Shown in pieces: positions 26,101 through 38,900 of a stretch of DNA of 64,000 nucleotides; position 1 is the stretch's first letter, and every line of letters starts with the position of its first letter. A program made the translations under genes and the position numbers. Source of the DNA: Branchiostoma floridae (Eukaryota; Chordata; Leptocardii; Amphioxiformes; Branchiostomatidae); assembly GCF_000003815.2 (NCBI RefSeq), contig NC_049993.1:2355728-2419727 (forward strand). The letters run 5' to 3'. The notes beneath the pieces are model-generated. The model ran no database searches, was not told the DNA's origin, and saw only the letters and a program-made list of their open reading frames with translations.

Positions 26101-29100
26101 GAATAGAAAAAAATTCTTTAGTTAAAAGAGTTCTTTACATCTTGCATTATTTCGGGTATAAACATTACAATGTATTTCTTAGAAGCAGTATAACAGGGTT
26201 CTGAATTTCCAAATACTTCTAATTCTCTAAAGCAGGTTACCATTAAGACGATCATGTGACTTAACACCAATCAGAAGTCCAGCCTATATTTCAGCTAATG
26301 TCTGACTCCAAATGCCATTCTTTAAATGTCTATAATTTAGTATAAACAAGTGCCAAACTATTCTGTTAAGAAGCATCTTGTGGTTGGGAGTTAACCAGAG
26401 GTAAAATAGGACACCAGACTATTATCCCATGGTCCCTAGTCTACCTAAAGGTGGACTCTCACTGCACGTGGGGCACCGGTGTGGCACTGCAGGGTTAGTT
26501 CACTGTGGCACTGTTTTTTTTTTTTTTATAATCTAAATATTGCGTAATACGTAAAAGTATGACTTACAAGACAACAAAATACACAAAACTGTTCTTTATC
26601 TCTGAAATTCGTTGAGTCATCTAGGAATCCCACAATGCCACGCCAGTGCCCCAAGTAAAGTGAGAGTCCACCTTCATAGACGGATCATCCCAACTGTCCA
26701 CCATAATTAGAAGTTCAACCAATGACAGTATGGCAATTAGGGGGTCGAGAACTGAGAGAATGGATGTGAAATTTACATGTTTTATGTTTCTACTCAGTGT
26801 CAACATTTTGACGGATGGGACTACGGGATTGGTCCATCGCAGGGTTGTAGCCAGCATCCATCCTTCCGTCCTTTGACTGAATTTTGCAGCTGGGGCCGGA
26901 AACAAATTTTCCCCATTCCGTCCTCTGTGAGCAAAATTCAACCCCCCTCAAAATGCAGGAAAAAGCATTGCAGAGGGTCTAGATTTCAAAATTTTCATTA
27001 GGAGCATGCCCTGGACCCCCCTAAGAACACTGCACCAAAGCTATTCAAAATCGAGGGAACGGAAAATGATTTCTGGCTGGCTACAACCCTGGTACATCGT
27101 TTACATCACAGGGCCTGTGTTAAGTAACATTTAGGTGCAAATTGTGCTGTACTTACGTTGCTTTTTTGTTGGTTGTACTGGTTGCTTGAACGGAGTGGTG
27201 CCGTTCCCTATCTCTCTCCTTCGCGCTCCCTCGTTCTCTCACTCCCGCCAGGTTCTCCCCCATGCTGTAGCTGCGGACCGGGCGCGCCTGCGAGCCGAAC
27301 GCGAAGCCGGGGAAGGGACCATCTTGTGGCGGGGGTGGCAGGGGGTAGATGGGGGCATTGATGGGGTTTACGGGCGTGCGGGGAGGTGATTCTGGGTCCT
27401 CATTTCCGATGGCACGTAGAAATCGCACAAGGTCTTTGGCAAGCTGATTAGGAAATGAAAGACGATATAACATCAATAGAACAATAAAGGAAACTAAAAG
27501 TAAGTTTTTTCTAACTTTGAAGATTTCAATCAAATATTCTTTTTACATATTCCAGGCCTATACCGGTAGTATGTATTTTCAGATATTTTTTCAAATAAAT
27601 GAAATGCATTTTTAATTTGTCCTTCAACTCTCAAGGATGCGTGGTTTATTCGGTAACAATAGAAAATGGGACTAATGAAAATTTGACTTTCATTGCAGAG
27701 CTAATTCTTTGTGTCAGTTTTGACCACTAAAAAGGTATCACACATCCTTGAAGTACAACTTTAAAATGCATTTCATGACATGTTTAGACTCAAATGAATG
27801 ACACATGGCTATATATGAAAATTCAATAAAGTTATCTTTTATCAACAAACTAGGCCATTACTATATGTATACATATAATAAAAAGACATACCTCCCATTT
27901 GCCTTTGTCTAGCGAAGCATCCAACAGCAGCGTTGCATGCTGGGTGGTGGATTGAAAGACATAATAAGATGCATAGCAGTGCTTTCAAAAGAACCAAGTG
28001 TGCAACACAGTTACCCAGTGTTCTAGCCAAACAATTTTTTTTTCCTTCCTTTGAATTATGTTTCACAGAAAATCATGTCAAGCACCATAGGCACAACAAT
28101 CTATTCTAAAGGGGTTCTGAAAGCATGCTTTGATTCTTGTCTGTAAAAAAAGACCAATTGGAAAGTTTACATTCACCACCTCACAACCAAAAAAATCAGT
28201 CATTTCAAAATCTACAAACAGCTCTCAAAAATGACAATGGAATTGCACAGTTTTAAATAGTCTGTTTTAAACAATTTTTTGGAACCCATGTTTTTAACTA
28301 TTGTTGTTGAATATATCATGTTAAGCTTTCGAAAATATCTATATATTTTCATCTCACGAAGTTCAAATTTAATTTTGGGAAGGACAGGTTAAAATTCATT
28401 GTTCCATGCCAACAAGAAAATTTCTGTCCCAGGACAGAGTGACAAGTCATGAGGACAGCCCTGGTTTCTGAGAAGCATCCCCTAATCTCAGTGGATCTGG
28501 CTGACTTTACAATGAGAAAGATAGGCCCAGTGGGTGGTACCACTGTGCAGCGGGGGTGTACCTGTCTACTGACAGCTGCAGGCTCCAGGTTCTGCAGGAT
28601 AATGAGGTAGGATGATGCAGTCTCCAGGGAACCTGACTGCAGACATTGCTGCAGGGACACATAAAAAATTTGAACATGACAGCTTTAAAATTTCTTTTAC
28701 CTAAAAACAACATTTTTGAGCTATGTTATTTGTGAAATAAAAACCAGATAATAACAATTATAAGTTTTGCCAAAAAAGCAGTTACTCATTCGACAAGCAG
28801 GTTAGGATATGATCAGAAACGGTTTGACATTTTAAATTATATCCACTATCGTTCATCAGTCACAGAGAAGAGATTTGTAAGAAACTGTTTTTTTATACCC
28901 TACATGTAACTTTGAAATACAAAAGAGCTGAAGACAATTTTGGATGTCCAATATATAGGAAACAAGGTAGACAAAGTCAATCTGAAGACAACTTTGGAAG
29001 TGTCACTGACAAAACACATGTACAGTGTATCTGAAACATCTGACCGTTTCCAAAATCATATCCAGTTGCTTTATTTAGTAACTGCTTCTTTAGCATACCT

Positions 29101-32100
29101 TATAACATTACCTGGATGTCTACTAGTAACCTTCATCAGTGTAACAATAACTTACCATTGGATACATTTGATTTACATAAATTATGCAAACGTCTTTACC
29201 TCAAACAAGTCTTTGGGGCTTCCCGCCGAGGCAAACAGGTATGACCAGAGAGCGATCTCCGTTTTCCTGGCGCAGTGGACGATGGTCTGCAGGAACTCTG
29301 GGAACTCTCGGATGAAGTCCACTATTCTGGGTAGCAGGGGGTCTGTGGGAGGGGACACAGTTACAAAAATATTGACAAAAATTCCCCTGCAGTACCAAAG
29401 CAAGCTGGTAGGGGGCTGAAGTCTACAACAATTTTTCTTAGAAAAGTTAAACTGCAATTTCCAATACGACAAATTTGACTTACTTAAATTTTGCTTCATT
29501 AAAGCAGTGGATTGCCCATTTCTCGACAAAGACTGGAGTCGATCGGTCGGAAATTTGGGTACATGGCATTGTTGCCCCTACGGCCGTCGAGGCTATGGGA
29601 CCGGTGAGGTGAGGTGAGGTGAGGTACTGTAAGTCCAGTTCATTGTTCACCTTGAAAATTGCAGTTCAGCTTTTCTTGGAAGAATGACTTCTACCAACAC
29701 AGATGAACTTCAACCTACAACACTTTTTGCTTACGTTGAAAGCTATCTGCAACCAAAGAATCATGACCACAGCACATCCACAACAAAAGATACAACAACC
29801 AGAAGTTCTGCTACTGCATGTACAAAGGTCACACACCAGAGGGCCCAAAATCCACTATGGCCTTCATCTTTGCCAAAGAGAAATTACTCGACAAGCTACT
29901 AGATATGACTTTGAAAAGGGTCAGACTTTTCAGATAACATCTGCTAGCTTTCGTCAGTGACACCAGGGCTCGAAATACCACATGCATATGCAAGTTTGTG
30001 CAAGTAAAATTGGTGTGGTGCAAGTAAGTTTAGACCAAACTTGCACCAGTGCAAGTTACTTTTGTCCTCTAATACCTGACATTAGAAAAAGCTTACACAC
30101 ACCGAGAATATTGTCTGTCATTGAAAGGTAAACGAAAATAACACTGAATGAAAAAAGTCTAAATTTGTTATTTCTAAATTTGGTCTGACATCCAGGTAAA
30201 CTATTTTTTTAAACAAATCCATCTCTACAATGCTAATGATTCCTATGGTGCTGTCTTACCTTGATTTGCATATGAGTTACATTTGCATACTAATTAGTGA
30301 CTTTAATATGTTCAGCTGGTTTTTCCAGTTATATGTATTGTATTGAGTTGTTCTACCACTTCATTCTGGAGACGCTTAAGACTAGTTACTGTGATGGATG
30401 TCACTCGAAGAGTCCAGAAGAAATCTATGGATCTTATCGAGTTGTAGACATTGAATTGTCTTTAATTGAGGCTAAATTCACAGTTTTTATGAAACAGTTT
30501 GTACAATTTCAAACCAAAAATAAGATACGCTACGGAAAAACAAATATCCAAACATGTGGTCTTTACCGGTATGTATCCCCATTTACTCACGTACATTTGC
30601 AAATTTTCAGAAGAAGAATAAAGGGTTAACAGTTCACTATTTTGGGTTGTGCAAGTAAGTTTCTTTTGGTGCAAGTTACCTTTGGCTTAACTTCCACAGG
30701 TGCAAGTTGACTGAAAAGTGTATTTCGAGCCCTGGACACTAAATAAAATCTTATGTTCTCTGAAGCATCTGAACATTTTCAAAGTCATATCAAGTTATTT
30801 CTGGTGCATCTTACTACCTGGATGCCTAACTTCATTGATGGACCTCCATTTTCCCAACCCCCATCCACAAACAATATTGCATCATTTGGCATAGGCTTGG
30901 TGTATCTTTCAGTTAAGTTAGTACAGTAGAAGCCGCTTATTCGCCCGTGAATTTCGTGCAATTATCTAGCTGGTGCAATAATGTGAAGACCACATCAGTT
31001 TGTGATTTGGGCATTTATCCGTTGTGCAATTAACTGGCTTCTACTGTACCTGTATATCTAACCTTCTTCGACATTAACACAATCGTTTGCCTGTACCTGG
31101 GATAGGTTCATGAGCTGTAGCCTCTTCTTCTAGAACCTGGTGCAACAACAACTCCAACACGTGGCTAAAGTACGGCAGGGAGCGACAACTCTTCGCTATC
31201 TGTAGTGCGTGAGAACCCAGGCTGGAATAGATACAACACAAACGTTACAAACAGCTCCAGCACATGACTGAAGTATGGCAGGGAGCGACAACTCTTCGCT
31301 ATCTGTAGTGCGTGGGAACCCAGGCTGGAATAGATACAACACAGTGTTACAATCAGCTCCAACACATGGCTGAAGTATGGCAGGGAGCGACAACTCTTCG
31401 CTATCTGTAGCGCGTGAGAACCCAGGCTGGAATAGATACAACACAAACGTCACAATCAGCTCCAACACATGGCTGAAGTATGGCAGGGAGCGACAACTCT
31501 TCCCTATCTGTAGTACGTGGGAACCCAGGCTGGAATAGCTACAACACAGTGTTACAATCAGCTCCAACACGTGGCTGAAGTATGGCAGGGAGCGACAACT
31601 CTTCGCTATCTGTAGCGCGTGAGAACCCAGGCTGGAATAGATACAACACAAACGTTATAAACAACTCCAACACATGACTGAAGTACGGCAGGGAGCGACA
31701 ACTCTTCGCTATCTGTAGTGCGTGGGAACCCAGGCTGGAATAGATACAACACAAATGTTAAAAAAAAACTCCAACACAAATTGGCTTAATCATGGTAGGA
31801 AGCCCAGGCTGGAATAGATACAACACGACATTAAATACAACTTCAACACAATTTGGCTTAGCATGGTAGGGAGCAGCAACTCTAAGCTACATGTACTTGT
31901 ATGTACTACATGTTCAGAATTCGTTTTCCAGAAGAACATCCATGATATGGTTGTTGAAAAAACTGTTTGCCTCTATTTTAACAATTTTCTCCTATTTTAT
32001 ATTCTTTCTATGATTTGTCACAACGTATTGCCTATGATGTATCTAAATATAGAAGACCACAGGGAGAAATTTTTTTACATTACTATTAATAGGTTTTAGA

Positions 32101-35100
32101 TTGCTTACTTTCTTCTTAACAGCTCTCTGACAATATGATGCAGGTAAACTTGAGTCTGGAACAAGAGAATCACACAATTGGTATTGTACATTAGAAATTC
32201 TTCAACTTCAAGACATATTTATTTTCTAGCAACTAAGCAGACATGACAAATATTTGAATGTACTGTTGAAGTTTTCTTTCAGCAAAGAAAAAAATTGTCG
32301 AGTTTCCCTAAAGTTTGTTGTTGAAGACAATCATTTTGCTGTACATAAAGTTTAAAAGATACCAGCATGTCTTCATGTGTGGCTATATCATAATTTATAA
32401 CATAGGTAATGAAACTGCAGTACCACAACAGCATGACAGGGGACAAAACCAACACAACATAGACTGAGGAGAGTTACAACTGTGGAACAGTATTGGTTAA
32501 AAAGTCACTACTCACTGTTCTGTCCACGACATTGAAAGGGAACAGCCTTGTAGGTGTGGAGTCGGAGACACTCGGAGACGCGCAGTCCTGGAAATCGTAC
32601 TTCATGGTGTCGTTGGCCGCACCCAGTACCACGGCATCCTCGAACAGTACCGCTAAGGAATGGGCCAAACATTCATATGTCAATCAGATGTGTCTTCATT
32701 CCACCAATCTCATTTGAATAAACTCATTTGCATAAATGGGAACTTTACCTGCACAGCAACCATTATACTTATCTATCAATAGTAATTTTAAGATAGTAGA
32801 AAAAATTGAATTCAAGGTAGCTTTTGGTCTTTGATTTCCAGGTATTTTTTAAAATTTCAATTATGCCTTTTATATTTAGTGGGTGCAGTGGATTGCGTTG
32901 GTACCCTTTTCTCAAGTAGGTGGAGTGAGAAAAGTTGTCTAACATGCCTTTCCTAAGGGCACAACACTGGTGGCTTTTTAGGGTATTCGAACCAGGGACA
33001 TCATGGTTCTGGGTCACACACCCCAACCGTCAAACCAACATGAACTGACTCCTAACTTACCTAGTGGGTATATGCTGAGCTGGAACGGCAGCATGATTCT
33101 CTTGGACAGGAAACTGTGTCTCTTCTCATCATTCCTTGGAAACAGCGGCAGCCACACCTAGCAACAACAAAAAAATGCATTAAACCCCTGTCACAGCCAG
33201 CTATGGCCTCTAAACCCCTCCAGACATGGTTGGGAGTTAGGCATAGGCAATTTTACAGTGAACATGGCTTTAAAAAAATGACTCTCATTTTCTTGTCGTA
33301 AACCATCAAAAGCTTTCAATAGATTGTGACATTTATGCTGGAAAAAGATGAAAACATTGCTGTTTTTTTGTTCATAATTGAGCTTTTGTGTTAACTGTAT
33401 ATAATTTTGCATGTGTATATTTTTTCAAATTGCACATAAAAATCATGCTAACATAATCTACATGCATATGCAACTTACATGTATTTATGGTATTGAAATA
33501 TCATGGGATACAGACTGGACATATAAGTCAAGACCTGAACCTGAGTGGACCAGAACCAGAGTTTTGATATACTAAGCACTATACTGTATGCAAGTGGTAG
33601 TTGTATCATCCACAAAACATTACTTCAGATACTTAAGTTAAAAGAATGACATTTTGATGCAACATGTATGTTCAATAACAGAAGAGGGCTGTACAATATC
33701 ATATATATCAAACCCGACAACACAATGTATGTCGACTGATTATCATAAAAACATGTATCATTCCTTTTAGAAATAATAAAAAAATTAGAATGTAAGTTCA
33801 TCATTATGTTACAATTCTAAGAACCATAAATCCATACATAAAATAAAGAGCTTACCAACAAGCTTTTGATCAGTCCTCTGATCCTTCTCAAGTTGAAATG
33901 ACCCAAAGCCTACAGGATTATTTTCTCAGGGTAGTGGCCATTTACATCAGAGCCCACCAACCTTCCCTCAATCGAGGCGGGGGCCGATACCGACTGCCAA
34001 GCACATTTGACCCCTTGCTGATAGGCTCTGGGTCATTTCAACTTGAGAGGGATCAGAGGACTGATCGAAAACTTGTTGGTAAGCACTTTATTTTGAGTAC
34101 AGATATAAGGTTCTTATAATTGTAGCGGCAGTTGCAGGCTGAGTGATAAAATAAATGGTGTGAAATCCGTACCTTCATGCCAGACGCTCCACAGCCCAGC
34201 CACAGCGCTTCACTCAGGTGCACCTTGTCCGGGCTGGAGCGGCTGGACGACCACATGTTCTCTACACATGATGCCAGCACAACAGGTGCACAGAATGGCA
34301 GCTGTAGACAGGTGGGGAAGATTGGAATATTTTAGTATAGAATACAACACAGTTGGGGTGGGTACTGGTACAGGGAATTTAGGTACGGGTATACAGTCCA
34401 GGTCTAGAGGATCAGGTCCAGGTGCAGATACAGACTTGATTGTTTGTGAAAACGTGGAATGGCAATACTCAAAACAATGGTCCATTTTTCTACATAGGAT
34501 TCTGTTTGGGGGAGTATCTAACAACACTGGAATATTCATGTGAACAACAATATAAGCACCAGTGACAGGGTTGTTAGTGCTTAGATGGTGTTCAGCACCA
34601 AGGACAGGGTTGTTAGTGCTTAGATGGTGTTCAGCACTAAGGACAGGGCTGTTAGTGCTAAGATGGTGTTCAGCAACAAGGACAGAGTTGTTAGTGCCTA
34701 GATGGTGTTCAGCACCAAGGACAGGGTTGTTAGTGCTAAGATGGTGTTCAGCACCAAGGACAGGGTTGTTAGTGCTTAGATGGTGTTCAGCACCAAGGAC
34801 AGGGTTGTTAGTGCTTAGATGGTGTTCAGCAACAAGGACAGAGTTGTTAGTGCATAGATTGTGTTCAGCACCAAGGACAGGGTTGTTAGTGCCTAGATGG
34901 TGTTCAGCACCAAGGACAGGTTTGTTAGTGCTAAGATGGTGTTCAGCACCAGTGACAGGGTTGTTAGTGCTTAGACGGTGTTCAGCACCAAGGACAGGTT
35001 TGTTAGTGCTAAGATGGTGTTCAGCACCAAGGACAGGGTTGTTAGTGCTAAGATGGTGTTCAGCACCAAGGACAGGATTGTTAGTGCTAAGATGGTGTTC

Positions 35101-35909
35101 AGCACCAAGAACAGGATTGTTAGTGCTAAGATGGTGTTCAGCACCAAGAACAGGGTTGTTAGTGCTAAGATGGTGTTCAGCACCAAGGACAGGATTGTTA
35201 GTGCTAAGATGGTGTTCAGCACCAAGAACAGGGTTGTTAGTGCTAAGATGGTGTTCAGCACCAAGAACAGGTTTGTTAGTGCTAAGATGGTGTTCAGCAC
35301 CAGTGACAGGGTTGTTAGTGCTTAGACGGTGTTCAGCACCAAGGACAGGGTTGTTAGTGCCTAGATGGTGTTCAGCACCAAGGACAAGGTTGTTAGTGCT
35401 TAGATGGTGTTCAGCACCAAGAACAGGGTTGTTAGCGCCTACATGGTGTTCAGCACCAAGGACAGGGTTGTTAGTGCCTAGATGGTGTTCAGCACCAAGG
35501 ACAGGGTTGTTAGTGCTTAGACGGTGTTCAGCACCAAGGACAGGGTTGTTAGTGCTTAGATGGTTTTCAGCACCAAGGACAGGGTTGTTAGTGCTTAGAT
35601 GGTGATCAGCACAAAGGACAGGTTTGTTAGTGCTTAGATGGTGATCAGCACCAAGGACAGGGTTGTTAGTGCTTAGATAGTGTTCAGCACCAAGGACAGG
35701 GTTGTTAGTGCTAAGATGGTGCTTTGCACCAAGGATAGGGTTGTCCAACAACATCACAAATTGACTCACTATTTTCTCTTTTTTCCTGACGTCTCCGTTT
35801 TCCTTTCCCGAGGTCATCGACCTGTCCCTCTGTAGCATCAGCAGTCGCCCCGCCACGTTCACGATCAGGCTTTCCGCCTCCCGTCTGGACGATGTTTGTT
35901 TAGAGGATG
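17117..35909 (-). CDS. RIC1: RIC1 exons 18-34 (RIC1 domain and C-terminal half)
   Basis: Coding exons: 18, 35909-35770; 19, 34301-34173; 20, 33157-33061; 21, 32652-32516; 22, 32155-32109; 23, 31221-31097; 24, 29342-29200; 25, 28648-28562; 26, 27939-27892; 27, 27443-27157; 28, 22914-22756; 29, 22172-22096; 30, 21165-21127; 31, 20219-19995; 32, 19446-19269; 33, 18173-17985; 34, 17366-17117 (TGA at 17119-17117). Exons 21-26 correspond to the Pfam RIC1 domain, with [30 protein letters not shown] and [19 protein letters not shown]. Exon 27 holds a proline- and arginine-rich linker ([21 protein letters not shown]), and exons 30-31 a serine-rich linker. Both linkers are poorly conserved in the family. 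Exon 23 and exon 33 each have several extra upstream copies of their acceptor edge; the copy nearest the exon body was chosen because it alone keeps frame and homology. Confidence 0.92.
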
Positions 35910-38900
35910 CTGAAACAAACAAGAATGTTAACATTAGCACAAACATAAGTTGACATCTTGCAATTCAGATTTCTCTGACTTTCTCCATGCTATTGTATGA
36001 AGATGAAATATTGTATGATGATTATAAAATCTATAGGTTAAACAGTTCTTTCCATAAAATTCCAAACTTCCAAATTCCTAAATTTGAAACAGATAATATT
36101 ATTCTTTCTGCATTGATAAGGTTTAGCACTGTAAATCAAAATGAACTGTTGGACTTTAAAAAAAAAATTATTAAGTTTTCCTGTTGCCAATCCCAAAAAA
36201 GATGCTTTGAAAAAATTATTAGTCTTCTGTGAAACAAATCACACGAACTCCGAGGAAATGACTTGACATACACAATTCTCAGTGCAAATTCTATAAATAG
36301 TAAAATTCAGATTGACCAGGGATGCTACTATGTCACATATGTCTGGTCGTCAACTTTGACCTCTCTGACAGTAACTACCAACCTCCAGAAGTCTTAAGAT
36401 CCCTCCACTTTAACTTAAAGATCCCAAAACTCCTTACCATCCCATGCTCCACTCCCTTGGTTCCCAAATGAAACCTTTTCTAAACAAATCCCTCACCTTC
36501 ATTTGCATATGAGTGATCAAATTGACCTCTGACCTGTTTCAGTCCGGAGAGAAGTCAGGGTGACTGAGATGACGGTCACAGCATGGGGGATGTAGCTGGC
36601 CAATGAGATCTCCTGTAGCAATGTGAGGCTGGCACTCGGATCTGAAACACAACCACAGCAGATTTTACAGTCTCTGTAAGATGTCGTCTGATTGGTCAGA
36701 TTCCTTCAAGGTACAGCTGGGTTCTAGAGTTTTGACATTTGGTTTAATTCAAATATGTTACAAAATACTAATAAGTTTAGTCTCAAATTATTGTATCCTT
36801 AGGTAACAGAAAGATACAGTACAGGTCATGGAATATGCATCAAATTTGGGAAAACTGCCCATTATCTTTTCACAGGACATTGTGTAATCTTTCGCAGGAC
36901 TCTCTGCAATCTATTGCAGGATATTACGTCTTCTTCGGAAGGATGGTCCAGGTAATAACGTACGCAGAATAGCACTTACTCAAGGAAACATGATTTTGGA
37001 AATGCTGCAGATAGCATACACTGCATTTCATGAGTGACACTAAGGATATCTTGTTGGAGAGCAGGTTCTATTTCCTTAGACTATGAATTAAGGAGATAAA
37101 GACAATATTTTTCTTGCTCCTGTACTCAAGTAACAGAAGGTAATTGACTCATCTGCTGAATTTATTTACTAAAAATGCAGAAGCTCTTATGGTGTTTTGA
37201 CGTTCGCAGTTTTCGCAGTGACCACTTCACCGCAAAAACTTAAAACCACAGCGAAATTTTTTCCATGGCAGTAAGAGACTACTGTGCATGGTGTTACAGC
37301 AAACTTAAACCACTGTAAAAAGTCCTTTTACTGGCTACCATGACATTAAATCTCCGAAAACTTAAATTCATTTACAGTATCCTGCCTGAAATAAAAACAC
37401 ACACACAGACAGACAGACTTGAGAAGGGAGGAGGAATGTCTGCCATGCTGAAAGTGGAGAAAAGGGTTGTTGACATGCAGTCACCCTGTGCGATGTTTCA
37501 CAGAAAATACATGCAAATATCAATATATCACATTCAATCCACTAACCAAGCCTACGGTAGAGAGAAATGCAATTATAACTAGATCTCGCATGGGTATGGT
37601 ACCATTAGAGTTGTAAATAAAATAAATTTGAATAATTGGACCAAAATTTCAAAATTTGCATACCCAGGACAACTCAAATGATACCATCGCCTCAAATCAG
37701 CACAGTCATGTAAATGAGTTCAGGTGCAAATATGTGAACACCTCTTACCCATGACACCGAACCCAATGCTAAGGCCTGAAAGAAAGGAGTGTGAAAGGTC
37801 ATGTGACGTCATGTGATTGTGTGATGTCACCAGTGGACAGTCATTGCAGGCACAGAAGAGCTATAAAGTAGTCTAAGCTGAACACCCCTCATGCAAAGTG
37901 GTACCTTCTAAAGTTATAAGAACAAAATCCTATTCCTGACAGTTTATCGATTTAGCTTGAACTTTGGAAAACATTTCTACGTATGACTTATTTAGCTATT
38001 CCTTCAGCAGAATCTTATGAAGTCCCAGCTTTTTTTTACCTCCGTTTTTATAACAGACTTGCAAACAAAAACACAGGTATTTTGTTTATCTTACAACTAC
38101 CAGCTGTACCTTTCTAATAGTATACATCTTTATTCATACAAGATATCAGGAACTACTAAATGCTGTGGACAGCCAATGCTACTCAAATTCAATCCTGCTG
38201 ACAATAACATCTAGGCCATAGATATACAATCAAGTCTACAAGTATCTTCACCTTTCACCTATGAACCTTTGACCTAGTGCTATCTATCACCATTAGCATG
38301 AGAGCCTCTAGTTCTAATTCAAATTTGGCCTCCACCTGAACTTTAACCTTTCACATGCAACTGATATTTTGGTCTCCTCTTAGACAAGAACTTCTGACAC
38401 ATGCCCATTACATCTACTTGGAACTTGTTGACCTTTGAACTCCCTTTCACCTTTAACCTATGATCTTTAACATGCATTTGCTCCTTTTTGCAGTCACCGT
38501 TGTCCTTAAACCAAACTTTGAGGATTCAAGACATGCAAAACTACTACCACTACCTCCTGAGCTTCTACTACACCTTTGACCTTCCCACTTTCACCTCTAA
38601 CCTTTGCCCTGTTAAAAGCAGTCACCTAGAGGCTTTGCAAGCCAGTATTAGTGTAGTATTACCAGACAGACTGGAACGCTGGGACCTACCGCTGCTCTCC
38701 ACCACACTGGGGCCGCCACAAGTGGGGGCTACATGTTAGGGAATACAGTATTTAGTCTTTAAAGTCTAACATAATACATGTACAGGTTTTTCATGAGACA
38801 CCTTTTCTGAGTATGTTGGAGAACAGAACACATCAGCTGTCAAACATGTCAACATGCATCAATGAAAAGCCGGTATAGTATTACAGACTGAGCTAGTTCT

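Noticed and set aside
30297-30629. 110-codon frame as a transposase
   Set aside because: No catalytic motif of a known transposase and far too short. It is left as an unassigned frame inside the element.
31165-31754. Repetitive minus-strand frames as a repeat protein
   Set aside because: They are read-through of duplicated exon 23 edges and change frame between units because the unit is 102/103 bp.
34562-35605. Plus-strand 347-codon repetitive frame
   Set aside because: It is the reverse reading of the 39-bp intronic minisatellite. It is open only because the unit is divisible by three and has no stop.
34210-35946. Minus-strand 578-codon frame as an independent gene
   Set aside because: It is RIC1 exon 18 plus read-through of its donor into the minisatellite. 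The spliced frame to exon 19 matches the RIC1 family.
37749-37768. 20-nt segment with AG and GT edges in RIC1 intron 16
   Set aside because: Length 20 breaks the 1-1 phase, alone or with the 39-nt candidate exon, so inclusion would shift the frame.
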